Below are positions 45,487 through 55,431 of a stretch of DNA of 64,000 bases, piece after piece. The DNA is taken from NCBI RefSeq assembly GCF_007970185.1, contig NZ_CP042431.1, positions 2,418,001-2,482,000 on the forward strand. The letters are read 5' to 3'. Below the pieces are notes generated by a model that saw only the letters and a list, made by a program, of their open reading frames with translations, ran no database searches and was not told where the DNA came from. The stretch comes from Pseudobacter ginsenosidimutans. Its GTDB lineage: Bacteria; Bacteroidota; Bacteroidia; Chitinophagales; Chitinophagaceae. The translations under genes were made by a program, and so were the position numbers. Every line of letters starts with the position of its first letter. Position 1 is the stretch's first letter.

Positions 45487-46074
45487 TTGACTACTGACCA
45501 GCTATACCAGGACCGGGAATTGTTCAGGCGCATTGCGCTTGGAGATGAAGATGCATTCCGCGTATTATTTCATGCCTATAACAAAATGCTACTGCCTTTC
45601 GTGGTGAAACTGGTATCCGGTTTACATGATCCGGCAGAGATCCTCCAGGAAGTATTTCTCCGACTCTGGAAACACCGCGGGAAACTGGCAGATGTAGAAA
45701 ATCCCAAAGCATATATTGTAAGGATCGTTTCCAATGAAGCCACTACTTACATGCAGAAGCTGGCGAGGCAGAACCGGTTGATGGAAAAAGCCATCAGACA
45801 GCGGAGCCAGGATCCGCTGACTCCGGAGGAGCAGATCGCACTCAAGGAAACAGCACGCCTGGTCACGAATGCTGTTGAGCTGCTCAGTCCTGCATGTCGC
45901 CAGGTCTACATACTCAGCAGGGAAGAACAGCTCAGTCTTCCGCAGATCGCTGAAAAACTACAGCTCAGTGAAAGTACCGTCAAGAACCAGCTGGTAAAGG
46001 CTTTGAAAGATATCCGCCTGTATATTCGTAAGAACGGATTGTCCACTTTTCTATCCTTTCCTATTATTTTCTAA
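45487..46074 (+). CDS. ECF sigma factor (FecI-like)
   Basis: 195 residues. Region 2: LGDEDAFRVLFHAYNK and EVFLRLWKHRGKL; region 4: ILSREEQLSLPQIAEKL with LSESTVKNQL. Start TTG 45487 gives MTTDQLYQDRELF. It precedes a FecR protein (106 nt) and an STN-bearing SusC, so it is a cell-surface-signalling sigma for this locus. Same layout as Bacteroidota FecIR systems. Confidence 0.92.
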   Translation: MTTDQLYQDRELFRRIALGDEDAFRVLFHAYNKMLLPFVVKLVSGLHDPAEILQEVFLRLWKHRGKLADVENPKAYIVRIVSNEATTYMQKLARQNRLMEKAIRQRSQDPLTPEEQIALKETARLVTNAVELLSPACRQVYILSREEQLSLPQIAEKLQLSESTVKNQLVKALKDIRLYIRKNGLSTFLSFPIIF

Positions 46075-46180
46075 AAAAGTTCCGGGTGCTTTAGTCCTGA
46101 ATTCAAAAAGCCCGGTCTTGAAATAGTAGAACCTTACCTGTCGCCCATCATCAACAAAGCTTTGCCAGAAAAAAACATCA

Positions 46181-47350
46181 ATGGAGAATTCAAGGATTGT
46201 CTATTTAGTCACCGGCTATCTCAATGATACATTGTTGCAGCCGGAAACCGACGAGTTGCAGGAATTATTGCTGCATGAAGAAGAAAGTGAAGCGGTGGCC
46301 GCAGCTTTTAACAGGATAGTGCTGAACAGTCCTCCTGCAGCTGATTACAAACCAGAACAATGGGAGTTCCTGGCGAGCCGGGTTCTTTCCCAAACTCAGT
46401 CTGGTATTGATGTGCAGCCTGCAGTAAATAAAAAAACGGGACGTATCCGTCGCCTGCTTTGGACTGCTGCAGCTTCTGTGCTGGTACTGGCGGGAATAGG
46501 AACTTATTTCCTGTTAGGTAATAAAAAAGTGGAAAAACCGGTGGTTGTTTCGCAATCGGAAGAAGTGCTCCCCGGCAGGCAGGGTGCATTGCTTACCCTG
46601 GCAGACGGCTCGCAGGTGCTGCTGGATACCATTAAAAATGGCGTGGTGGCTTTGCAGGGAGGCGCAATGGCTAAAGTAGTGAATGGAACCCTGCTCTATG
46701 AAGGGAATGGAAAAGATGTAGTGTTCAATACCATGTCAACCCCCAGAGGAAGACAGTTCCAGTTGCGATTGCCTGACGGCACGCAGGTTTGGTTGAATGC
46801 TGCAAGCTCTATCCGCTATCCTACCAGTTTCACCGGAAAGGAAAGACGCGTGGAAGTAACCGGCGAAACCTATTTTGAAGTAGCCCGCAATTCCAAATTG
46901 CCATTCCGTGTGAGTGTGAACAATCAAACCGAAGTGGAAGTGCTGGGAACGCATTTCAATATCAATTCCTACAACAATGAGAACAGCATGAACACCACCT
47001 TGCTGGAAGGATCGATACGTGTGAGGAAAGGAGCGGAATCGGTGATCATCAAACCAGGTGAACAGGCACAGGTGAATAGCGGTATCAGGGTTGCAAAGGA
47101 AGTAGACCTGGAAAAAGTGATGGCATGGAAAAATGGTTTTTTCAATTTCGAAGGATTGAAACTGGAAGAGATCTTACGCCAGATAGAAAGATGGTATGAG
47201 ATTGAAGTGATTTATGAAAAAGGCATTCCTGATATTCCTGTGACCGGAGAGATGTCCAAAGATATTCCGTTGAACAAATTGATGTTCATTTTGGAAAAGC
47301 TGGATGTCCATTATAGATTGGAAGGAAGAAAACTGATCATACTGCCTTAA
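46181..47350 (+). CDS. FecR-family anti-sigma factor
   Basis: 389 residues, one membrane segment about 89-110 (LLWTAAASVLVLAGIGTYFL). The cytoplasmic N-terminus binds the sigma; the periplasmic FecR domain has FNTMSTPRGRQFQLRLPDGT, VWLNAASSIRYPTSF and VEVLGTHFNINSY, and the C-terminal DUF4974 has FNFEGLKLEEILRQIERWY. The STN domain of the downstream transporter is the expected contact. Part of the sigma-FecR-SusC-SusD unit. Confidence 0.92.
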   Translation: MENSRIVYLVTGYLNDTLLQPETDELQELLLHEEESEAVAAAFNRIVLNSPPAADYKPEQWEFLASRVLSQTQSGIDVQPAVNKKTGRIRRLLWTAAASVLVLAGIGTYFLLGNKKVEKPVVVSQSEEVLPGRQGALLTLADGSQVLLDTIKNGVVALQGGAMAKVVNGTLLYEGNGKDVVFNTMSTPRGRQFQLRLPDGTQVWLNAASSIRYPTSFTGKERRVEVTGETYFEVARNSKLPFRVSVNNQTEVEVLGTHFNINSYNNENSMNTTLLEGSIRVRKGAESVIIKPGEQAQVNSGIRVAKEVDLEKVMAWKNGFFNFEGLKLEEILRQIERWYEIEVIYEKGIPDIPVTGEMSKDIPLNKLMFILEKLDVHYRLEGRKLIILP

Positions 47351-47522
47351 CCGCCATTGAACCTAAACAAGAAAACAGCAATCAACAACTAAAACAAAAA
47401 TAGAAAAACGCTGGGCAGCCTGAAACGAAAAACCGGAAGTGGGCGAACACTTCCGGCGAATGTTATGGCTGATCCAAATGGTGTGAGTACCAATTCTAAA
47501 CAACCAAAACTGTTCACAATTT

Positions 47523-50500
47523 ATGCAAAAAACTGCTATGGGTGGCTGGAATGCCCGGGGCTCCGCATTCCTGCTATCGGCTCAAATGCTGAGAATTATG
47601 CGTATGGTTACTTTTTTACTCTTCGCTGCTTTCCTTTCAGTGCATGCTGAAAGTCCCGCGCAGAGTATTACAATGTCTGCAAAAAACATCCCGCTGAAAC
47701 AAATCTTCACCGTTATCAAAAAACAAACCGGATTTGTAGTGCTGTACAATGAGCAGGTCATTTCTTCAGCCAGGCCGGTTTCTATCAATGCGCAGGACAT
47801 GCCTTTGCAGGATTTCCTTGGCGCCATTCTGAAAAATCAACCTATTGAATATAATATCCAGGGAAAGACCATCGTGCTGTCCCGCAAGCCTGTACCAGCT
47901 TCCAAAGGATACACGCCTGTCATGATCAGTCAGGATGAAGCAATGCAGGCTCCGATAAAGATCCGCATCACTGATTCTGCCGGTAATCCATTAGCCGGCG
48001 CTACTGTTTCCGTCAGGAACAGCAAACTGTCTGGCGTTACGGATGCAGAAGGTGCGGTGAGCCTGAATGTAAAATCGGGAGATGTATTGAATATCTCTTT
48101 TATCGGTCATGATTCCAGGACGGTAATTGTAACACCTGCTCAATACGTTGCAGGCAGGATGACGATCAGCCTGTCAAGAACAGACAGTCAATTATCTGTT
48201 GTGGAAGTGTCGCTGAGCACAGGGTATCAGAAGATCCCTACCTACCAGATGACAGGTGCGGCTTCTGTGATGTCTGAGAAAGAGTATCAGCAACGCACGG
48301 CTGTAACAGGTAATTTCCTGGAAAGCCTGGAAGGTAAAGTGCCGGGCCTGGTGTATAACGGACAGACCGGTGAACTCACCATCAGGGGCGTTTCCACTTT
48401 CGATGCGGTGAAAAAACCATTGATCGTGCTGGATGGCTTTCCTACAGAAATCGATCTGCGTACTATCAATCCGCTGGATATTGTATCGGTTAGCGTGCTG
48501 CGCGATGCTGCCGCTGCCTCCATTTACGGTGTTCGTGCATCCAATGGCGTTATTGTGGTGGAAACACGCCGGGGAAAATCCGGAAAGCCGGTCTTCAATG
48601 TGCGTGCCACTCAGGCGTTTCAGCCGAAACCGGATTTCAGTTACCTGAAATATGCTCCTGCCAGTGAATTCGTCCAACTGCAAAAAGAGAATTTCAATAT
48701 TGCACAAACCTCTTTCCTGCTCTACGACTGGGGCTATTACAAAATGAATCCGGTGGAAGAGATCATGTTCGGAAAAACACAACTGTCTGTTTCCAATCCA
48801 CTTCTCACAGATGAGCAGGTGAATCAGAAACTGGCCGCACTCGGTTCTTATGATAATCTCAAAGATTATGAGCGACTTTACTATCAGAATCGTCAGACCA
48901 CCAATCTCAACGTGGATGTAAGCGGTGGCACAGACAGGAGCACGTACATGATGGGTGTGAATTATATTGCCGAAACGCCGGTGAATCGCAGGTCTGAAAA
49001 CAAACAGATCATCCTCAACCTGGCCAATACTTTCAAATTCACGGATTGGCTGAAATTCGATTTCAGGGGAACTTATCTGCATCTCAAAGATGTTAGCGGA
49101 AAAACACCGGCTTATTCCGATTTCTTCCCTTATGAACGCCTCACGGATGAAAATGGAAAAGCATTGGCAGTTTCTCTGGATCCGGGCCGCGACTATATTT
49201 CCCGCGCCATCACCAAAGACAAGAACGATGCACTGTTAGCCGCAGGCCTGTACGACCAATGGTATTATCCTTACAAGGAACTGTATGGAAATACGAACAC
49301 GAACAAAGGCTCCGCAGCCCGCTTCCAGGGAAGGTTCAATGTGAAGTTCACCAACTGGTTGAATATGGACCTGGGCGGCAATTATGAGAACCAGAGCACC
49401 ATCCTGGACCAACTGCAAACGGAAGACGCTTACAATACCCGCACACTGGTGTCTGCCATGGCGCAGAAAGATCCCGTGACGGGCAGGGCACTCTTCACCA
49501 ATATGCCCAAAGGGAATATCCTGATGAAGACCAATCAGCGTGTAACCAATTACACAGCACGGGTGCAGCTCAACCTGAACCAGAGGTTCGGTGATCACGA
49601 TATCTCCGGTATCCTTGGTCTTGAAAGGAAACAAACCCTTACGGAATCTTATAAAACTTCCTTCTTCGGTTACGATGGACAAACGCTTATCAGCAAGCCT
49701 ATCAATATGTCTGCGCTGAATGCAACAACCACTTCTCCATATGAAGAACTGGGCTTTTCCATCCCCCGGTTCAGAAGTACAGATTATTTCAATGAAAAGG
49801 AAATCGACAACAGGTTTATGTCGTACTACGGACAGGGAACTTATATCTATCGCGGCAAATATGTATTGACCGGTAGTTTCCGTATCGATCAGTCGAACCT
49901 TTTTGGCGTGGATCCGAAATACAAATACAAACCTCTTTGGTCTGCCGGTGTTAACTGGCGATTGAGCGAAGAGGAATTCGCGAAAGACTGGAACTGGGCA
50001 AAGAATCTGCAGGTCCGTGCAGCTACTGGTTTCAACGGGAATGTGCCCAGCAGCAATAACGGTGCTTTCCTGATCCTCTCCACAGGTCTGAATACGGTGC
50101 TGAATACACCGCTTGCATTCAATGACGTGCTCACTCCCGAAAATCAGTCCCTCCGATGGGAAACCACACAGAACTACAATTTCGGTATCGACTATACTTT
50201 GTGGAGCAACAGGATCTCCGGCTCTGTGGATTATTACATAAAGAGAAGTACAGATGTTTTCGGTAATCTCGATGCAGATCCTACTACCGGGTTCAATCAG
50301 TACAATGCCAATACTGCGTCTATCCGTAACAGTGGTCTGGAATTCCTGATCAGCAGCCAGCTGGTTAAGAAAAGAGGATTTGAATGGCGTTTGCAGGTGA
50401 CCAGCTCTTTCAATAATAACAAAGTGCTGGCCGTAAAAGCCACTGAGTACAACAACTCGCAACTGATCACCAGCGGGGCTCTATTTGTTCAGGGACTTCC

Positions 50501-51176
50501 CATGAACGCGCTGTACAGCTACAATTACGGTGGACTGAACTCAATGGGCCAACCATTCGTATACGATAAAAAAGGCAATCAGAAGATCCTTGCATTTTAT
50601 GGAAATGCACAAGTGGACGTAACCAAGGATGACCTGATCTATAACGGTACCACCACACCGAAATATGTACTGGGCCTCAATAACCAGTTCAGCATCGGCG
50701 CTTTCGATGTTTCCTTCCTGTTCATGTATTATGGTGGTCACGTAATGAGGGTGGAGCAACCCAATCCCAACAATATCGGTTTCTACGCCAATAACCCACT
50801 GGCAGGGTCTTCCAATTTCTGGCGAAAAACAGGAGATGAGAAATTCACCAATATCCCCGGTTATGTAAGGGCCAGCAGCGCTGCTCCCGGCTATTATCAA
50901 TCCTATGCTTTGTATGGTTACGAATATGCATCACAGTTTGTCCGTAAAGCGGATTATATCAGGTTGAGAGACCTCATTGTTACTTACAATGCCAGAGGAG
51001 AATTCTTTAAAAAACTGGGATTGAACAATCCGCAGGTACGTCTCCAGGCGCAGAATCTTTTCCGGTATACATTCAGCGGAAATGATATCGATCCTGATGC
51101 TATTGACCGCGTATCCGGCGCACGCACACTGGAAACCCAGCCTTTTTACAGCATTACCATTTCCACTGCCTTCTAA
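47523..51176 (+). CDS. SusC/RagA-type TonB-dependent transducer with STN domain
   Basis: 1217 residues. Signal sequence (MVTFLLFAAFLSVHA), STN (secretin/TonB short N-terminal) domain about 50-125 (IPLKQIFTVIKKQTGFVVLY), CarboxypepD_reg-like domain (IRITDSAGNPLAGATVSVRN), plug (AASIYGVRASNGVIVVETRR) and barrel ending YSITISTAF. The STN domain makes this a signalling transducer, which passes ligand binding on the outside to FecR. Start ATG 47523 gives a long 37-residue pre-signal segment; the internal MLRIMRMVTF is an alternative start. It is 2 nt from the SusD start. Confidence 0.93.
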   Translation: MQKTAMGGWNARGSAFLLSAQMLRIMRMVTFLLFAAFLSVHAESPAQSITMSAKNIPLKQIFTVIKKQTGFVVLYNEQVISSARPVSINAQDMPLQDFLGAILKNQPIEYNIQGKTIVLSRKPVPASKGYTPVMISQDEAMQAPIKIRITDSAGNPLAGATVSVRNSKLSGVTDAEGAVSLNVKSGDVLNISFIGHDSRTVIVTPAQYVAGRMTISLSRTDSQLSVVEVSLSTGYQKIPTYQMTGAASVMSEKEYQQRTAVTGNFLESLEGKVPGLVYNGQTGELTIRGVSTFDAVKKPLIVLDGFPTEIDLRTINPLDIVSVSVLRDAAAASIYGVRASNGVIVVETRRGKSGKPVFNVRATQAFQPKPDFSYLKYAPASEFVQLQKENFNIAQTSFLLYDWGYYKMNPVEEIMFGKTQLSVSNPLLTDEQVNQKLAALGSYDNLKDYERLYYQNRQTTNLNVDVSGGTDRSTYMMGVNYIAETPVNRRSENKQIILNLANTFKFTDWLKFDFRGTYLHLKDVSGKTPAYSDFFPYERLTDENGKALAVSLDPGRDYISRAITKDKNDALLAAGLYDQWYYPYKELYGNTNTNKGSAARFQGRFNVKFTNWLNMDLGGNYENQSTILDQLQTEDAYNTRTLVSAMAQKDPVTGRALFTNMPKGNILMKTNQRVTNYTARVQLNLNQRFGDHDISGILGLERKQTLTESYKTSFFGYDGQTLISKPINMSALNATTTSPYEELGFSIPRFRSTDYFNEKEIDNRFMSYYGQGTYIYRGKYVLTGSFRIDQSNLFGVDPKYKYKPLWSAGVNWRLSEEEFAKDWNWAKNLQVRAATGFNGNVPSSNNGAFLILSTGLNTVLNTPLAFNDVLTPENQSLRWETTQNYNFGIDYTLWSNRISGSVDYYIKRSTDVFGNLDADPTTGFNQYNANTASIRNSGLEFLISSQLVKKRGFEWRLQVTSSFNNNKVLAVKATEYNNSQLITSGALFVQGLPMNALYSYNYGGLNSMGQPFVYDKKGNQKILAFYGNAQVDVTKDDLIYNGTTTPKYVLGLNNQFSIGAFDVSFLFMYYGGHVMRVEQPNPNNIGFYANNPLAGSSNFWRKTGDEKFTNIPGYVRASSAAPGYYQSYALYGYEYASQFVRKADYIRLRDLIVTYNARGEFFKKLGLNNPQVRLQAQNLFRYTFSGNDIDPDAIDRVSGARTLETQPFYSITISTAF

Positions 51177-51177
51177 A

Positions 51178-52521
51178 ATGAATTACATGAAGAACAATCT
51201 TTTCATATTTATACTTTTTATGGCGGTATCTTTTACTGCCTGCGACAAATACCTGGATGTAAAGCCCAAGGGACTGGTGATCCCGGAGAAACTGACAGAC
51301 TATGAAGGAATGCTGAATTCACCCACCATGGTGCAGACCTTCCCCATCAACCTGCTCGATTTTGCAGATGATGTTTTCAATAAGATCGATGCAGTGAATC
51401 AATCTCCCACGGCTAACGGCTATTATTGGAGACCGATGCTTACTATCAATGAGAAGGCAAGTCCCGATATCTGGGGACCGATCTATCGTTGCATCTACGA
51501 TGCCAATGTGATCATCAAAGGAGTTCCCTCTGCTTCAGATGGAACAAAAGAAGAAAAAGATAAAATAATTGCCGAAGCGAAAGTGATCCGTGCAAACAAT
51601 TACCTGGAACTATTGACAGTGTTCGCCAAATCCTACGATCCTGCTGCTGCAGGCACAGATCCCGGTATGCCGATGGTCACAAGCATTGACGTAACGGACA
51701 ATATTCCTGCACGCTCCAGCCTGAAAGCCACATTGGACGCCATCATTGCCGATGTGAAGGCAGCAATTGAAGTATTGCCCACTTCCAATGTGAACAGGTA
51801 TCGTGTTACGAAATATTCCGCTGCCGGACTACTCAGTCGTATCTATCTGTATATGGGCGATTTCCCCAACGCCGCCACATACACGGATAAAGCACTGGAA
51901 GCACCTCACGCCCTGTTGGATTATAATTCTTATGCAGATGATGCACAGATGCCGGTTTATGATCTCAATCCTGAAGTTCTATGGCAGCGTGCCGCCGTTT
52001 CCGGTTCTCCCATATTCATGATCTATTCCGATGATCTCAAAAGCTATTTCAATAGCTCCGATATCCGGTATAGTTTCCTTACCGTTACCAATAATGATGG
52101 GCTTGGCCGCGCTTCCTTGCCAGGAAGGTACAGTTTCGGTATCGGTTTTCCTGAAATGTACCTGACCAAGGCAGAACTGCTGGCGAGGAACAATCATCCC
52201 AACGAAGCGATGGACATCGTGAACATGCTCAGGAAGAAGCGTATCAAAACTGCTGATTATACAGATCAGACTGCTGCTTCCGGTGAGGATGCGTTGGTCA
52301 AGGTTTTTGCGGAACGCAGGAGGGAACTGGCTTTTAGCGGTCTCAGGTGGTTCGATATGAAAAGGCTCGATCGTGAAGGGCGGATGCCTGAGGTAAAAAG
52401 GATCAATAAAGAAAATAGCCAGGTGGAAGCCACACTGGCTCCCCATAGTCCTAATTATACATTCGAGATCCCTGTGCGGGTGCAAATGTTCAACCCCACC
52501 ATGGAATTGAATCATAAGTAA
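51178..52521 (+). CDS. SusD/RagB-family lipoprotein
   Basis: 447 residues. Leader MKNNLFIFILFMAVSFTACDK with lipobox FTACDK. SusD core: ANNYLELLTVFAKSYDPAAAGTDP (as YLELLTVFAKSYDP), PEMYLTKAELLARNNHPNEA and RRRELAFSGLRWFDMKRL. ATG 51178 directly follows the SusC stop; ATG 51187 is a possible alternative. Pairs with the STN-containing SusC. Intact frame, unlike the SusD at 22 kb. Confidence 0.92.
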   Translation: MNYMKNNLFIFILFMAVSFTACDKYLDVKPKGLVIPEKLTDYEGMLNSPTMVQTFPINLLDFADDVFNKIDAVNQSPTANGYYWRPMLTINEKASPDIWGPIYRCIYDANVIIKGVPSASDGTKEEKDKIIAEAKVIRANNYLELLTVFAKSYDPAAAGTDPGMPMVTSIDVTDNIPARSSLKATLDAIIADVKAAIEVLPTSNVNRYRVTKYSAAGLLSRIYLYMGDFPNAATYTDKALEAPHALLDYNSYADDAQMPVYDLNPEVLWQRAAVSGSPIFMIYSDDLKSYFNSSDIRYSFLTVTNNDGLGRASLPGRYSFGIGFPEMYLTKAELLARNNHPNEAMDIVNMLRKKRIKTADYTDQTAASGEDALVKVFAERRRELAFSGLRWFDMKRLDREGRMPEVKRINKENSQVEATLAPHSPNYTFEIPVRVQMFNPTMELNHK

Positions 52522-52532
52522 AAAAGTATAAC

Positions 52533-53774
52533 ATGAAACAATCACTGATCGCCCTGCTGCTCCTGGCGAATGGCAGCCTCTTTGCGCAAAAGAATCCTTA
52601 TGGACTTACCAATGATCTTCTGAATAACAAGGAAGAAACGCTGGCGAAGTATATTCCCATGAATGGCAAAGAATATTTGTTTGCTGCCTATGTAATTGAA
52701 CCGGATGAATTCCTGGGAAAACTGGATGCTTTTAAGAAGGATATCCAAACTGCCATCGATGCAGAACAGGATGCAGCCGTAAAAGAACTGAAAGCAAAAG
52801 ACCTGGATTATTATTCCCGCAATGTGCTCAAACATTATATCCTGTATTATGGGATGGACTCAATTGGCATGGCGAATGTAGAAAAGGTGCTGGTAGCCAA
52901 AAAAGGCGCACCTGATTTCGGAAAAGCCATCGATTCTGCATTCAAAAAGGTGTACCTGAAAAAACTGTCGCCTGAAGAAAGAACAAAACTGGATGATAAA
53001 GTAATGGAAGGAGGCAACTCAAATGAGGTTGCTTTATTCAAACGTTCCGGTTCCTATCGCAAGTGGATGGAAGAGCTGATCACCAGGTTGCGTACAACCA
53101 AATACAAGGCAGATACAACCCTGGGTTATGAAGGTCAAAATCTGGTGAAGCTTCGAGTGGTTCAACAGGAGATAACAGAGCCCTTCATCAAAGAATATCT
53201 TAGCTATAATCTGACCTCTCTGGTGATGAAACTGGTGAAGAGTGAAACTGCCCGTGATGAAGCCTATCAAACTTTCATGGCTTTAGTAACCAATGGCAAT
53301 GCGAAAAATGAATTGAAGCAAATCCATGAGAACAATAAGATGATGGCTTCCAATGCCACCGCCCCGGATTTCAATTATGTAAATGTAGACAACAGGAAAG
53401 TGGCACTGAAAGACCTTCGTGGTAAATACGTGTACATCGATGTTTGGGCAACCTGGTGCGGCCCCTGCAAAGCAGAGATCCCCTTCCTTCAGAAAATTGA
53501 AAAAGATTATCACGATAAAAATATCCAGTTCGTAAGTCTTTCAGTGGACAGGCAAGCTGATAAAGGAAAATGGGAAAAATATGTTCGGGAGAACAACCTG
53601 GGAGGAATTCAGGTAATCGCCGATAAAGATTTTGAATCGGAATTCATAAAGAAGTTCAATATCGCCGCTATTCCCCGTTTTATCCTGATTGATCCGAAAG
53701 GGAAAATTGTTTCCGGTAATGAATTGCGGCCTTCAGACCCTGAATTGAAGGTTCTGCTGGATAAGCTTTTGTAA
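52533..53774 (+). CDS. TlpA-like thioredoxin-fold protein
   Basis: 413 residues with signal peptide (LLLLANGSLFAQ). The N-terminal ~260 residues are helical and unique, and the C-terminal ~140 residues form a thioredoxin/TlpA domain with WATWCGPCKAEIPFL and cis-Pro in AAIPRFILID. Reductase or heme/thiol chaperone role in the periplasm. It belongs to the ECF-FecR-SusCD unit (12 nt after SusD), an arrangement frequent in Chitinophagaceae; what substrate it reduces is unknown. Confidence 0.88.
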   Translation: MKQSLIALLLLANGSLFAQKNPYGLTNDLLNNKEETLAKYIPMNGKEYLFAAYVIEPDEFLGKLDAFKKDIQTAIDAEQDAAVKELKAKDLDYYSRNVLKHYILYYGMDSIGMANVEKVLVAKKGAPDFGKAIDSAFKKVYLKKLSPEERTKLDDKVMEGGNSNEVALFKRSGSYRKWMEELITRLRTTKYKADTTLGYEGQNLVKLRVVQQEITEPFIKEYLSYNLTSLVMKLVKSETARDEAYQTFMALVTNGNAKNELKQIHENNKMMASNATAPDFNYVNVDNRKVALKDLRGKYVYIDVWATWCGPCKAEIPFLQKIEKDYHDKNIQFVSLSVDRQADKGKWEKYVRENNLGGIQVIADKDFESEFIKKFNIAAIPRFILIDPKGKIVSGNELRPSDPELKVLLDKLL

Positions 53775-53790
53775 GAAATTAAAAAGTGCA

Positions 53791-53829
53791 AAAAAAATAC
53801 CTGCTCCTATTGAAGCAGGTATTTTTTTT
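53791..53829. terminator. bidirectional terminator
   Basis: Stem AAAAAAATACCTGCT (53791-53805) with AGCAGGTATTTTTTT (53814-53828). T-runs on both strands, serving the TlpA-like gene and the convergent gene at 53836. Confidence 0.85.
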
Positions 53830-53835
53830 GAGGAT

Positions 53836-54507
53836 CTATTTCACCTGTAGGTCTTTGAGGAATTCTTTGTAACTATCGAAAGTTTCGGGGCCGGGAAAAT
53901 TGAATTGCAGCACCAGGTAGTGATTGCTGATCCTTTTGACGCCAATAAAGTGCCCCATCTTATTTCCTTTCTTATCTGTAACGCCTGTGATGTATCCATC
54001 GAATATAGTGTTCCCGATCTTTACTTCGCCGGTATAGATCTCTTTGAAGCTTTCGTCTGTGCATCTTAGACAGGTATAACGCAGGAATGCATAAGTGCTG
54101 GTATCTGTTGCGGTGGTGATGCCGAATGAAAATGTTTTGTCTGCATTATAATCAAGCGGTTTCCTGATCACAATTCCCGAGTCCGGCAATTGTGAAAAAG
54201 CGAACAAAATTGCGATAGAATTATTGTGGATCCTGTTGAAATCAGCAATGGGTACACGCATTGGTTTGTTGTAGCCCATGATATGAACGAGTTTGGAACC
54301 AACTTTCACATAGGATGGAGGGTTGGTGGCTCCGTTCATGAAGTACCATCCTTTCGGGATCGGGAATTTCACACCGAGGCCTGCGCTCTTGAAAGTCCAG
54401 GAGGAGTCAACATAGCCGAAGTCTACATGTGTTTGTGTGGAAACTGTTTGTCCGTTTGTATTAGTGGAAAGAACAACCAGTAATAATAATGCCGCAAATG
54501 CTTTCAT
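53836..54507 (-). CDS. uncharacterised exported protein
   Basis: 223 residues from ATG 54507, signal peptide ending NTNGQ. The mature protein is predicted mainly beta, with FPIPKGWYFMNGA, LRYTCLRCTDES (a Cys pair) and FNFPGPETFDSY. I do not recognise the family. An in-frame ATG at 54531 would extend it by eight residues before the signal. Monocistronic; ends at a shared terminator. Confidence 0.7.
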   Translation of the reverse strand: MKAFAALLLLVVLSTNTNGQTVSTQTHVDFGYVDSSWTFKSAGLGVKFPIPKGWYFMNGATNPPSYVKVGSKLVHIMGYNKPMRVPIADFNRIHNNSIAILFAFSQLPDSGIVIRKPLDYNADKTFSFGITTATDTSTYAFLRYTCLRCTDESFKEIYTGEVKIGNTIFDGYITGVTDKKGNKMGHFIGVKRISNHYLVLQFNFPGPETFDSYKEFLKDLQVK

Positions 54508-54604
54508 GCTACCAAATATAGCTACAATCACTGGTTAGTGTCCGTTAAAAGAAAACGGGATTTCAGTACAGAAACCCCGCTTCATTCTCCGTATGTTGTA
54601 GTGT

Positions 54605-55237
54605 TCAGAGCTCGATGGCAAATTCTTCTTTCGGATTCCTGACCTTTTTCATGCTCAGCAGCCAGTCGCCTTCCGTGTCCCTATGTCCTAAGGGTAGCAT
54701 GAGTACACTTTTCAATCCTTTTTCTTTAAGGTTGAGTAGTTTGTCCAGTTCTTCATTGTTGAAGCCTTCCATGGGAGTGCTGTCAATCTTCAATTCCGCG
54801 GCGGCGGCAATGGCAAGGCCGAGACCGATATAAGCCTGTCTTGCAGTGTGCTCGAAGTTCTTGTCGGGTGATTGCTGCAGGTAAAGGTTTTTCAGCTTAT
54901 CTGTATAAGAGTTGAACCTGCCTCTGGGCAGTCCTCTTTCATCTGTAGTGTAATCGTAAATGGTATCGATCCTTTCTGCGGTGTATTGATCCCAGGCAGC
55001 AAACACCAGCAGGTGTGAAGCGTCTGCAACAATTTGTTGTCCATATGCAATAGGAACGATCTTCTCTTTCAATTCCTGGTTGCTGATCACGATAATCCTG
55101 AACTGTTGAAGGCCGGAAGAAGTAGGCGCAAGCCTCGCTGCTTCAACGATATTGTTGATGTCAGCTTGTGCTATTTTCTTATTCGGGTCGTATTTTTTAG
55201 TAGCATAACGCCACTGGAGATTTTCAAGTAATGCCAT
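54605..55237 (-). CDS. nitroreductase-family NAD(P)H-dependent oxidoreductase
   Basis: 210 residues, FMN-binding nitroreductase fold. Motifs: MALLENLQWRYATKKYDPNK (Arg/Lys for FMN), EAARLAPTSSGLQQFR (FMN loop), PMEGFNNEELDKLLN and the Gly-rich LPLGHRDTEGDW. Reduces nitroaromatics or quinones with NAD(P)H. ATG 55237 matches the family start; the 30 upstream codons are excluded. It is transcribed the same way as the MarR gene 194 nt upstream, which probably represses it. Confidence 0.9.
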   Translation of the reverse strand: MALLENLQWRYATKKYDPNKKIAQADINNIVEAARLAPTSSGLQQFRIIVISNQELKEKIVPIAYGQQIVADASHLLVFAAWDQYTAERIDTIYDYTTDERGLPRGRFNSYTDKLKNLYLQQSPDKNFEHTARQAYIGLGLAIAAAAELKIDSTPMEGFNNEELDKLLNLKEKGLKSVLMLPLGHRDTEGDWLLSMKKVRNPKEEFAIEL

Positions 55238-55431
55238 AATGTATGCTTGTTTAAGTTGATAAACTTGTATGCGGGATAAGGCGCAGTAAGCAATGGTTTG
55301 TTGTTCCGGCCCCTTCCGGAATAGCATTTGATAGAAAGGATAATTCAGGTATAGCGCATCCTGATGCGCGTTGATCCAGGTTCTGAAGCCGGATAGAATT
55401 TTACAGGAAGGTTAGTTGCAGTTGCTGGCGG

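Noticed and set aside
49236-50462. 408-codon minus-strand frame inside the STN-bearing SusC gene
   Set aside because: Antisense shadow of the beta-barrel region; no start context and no family.
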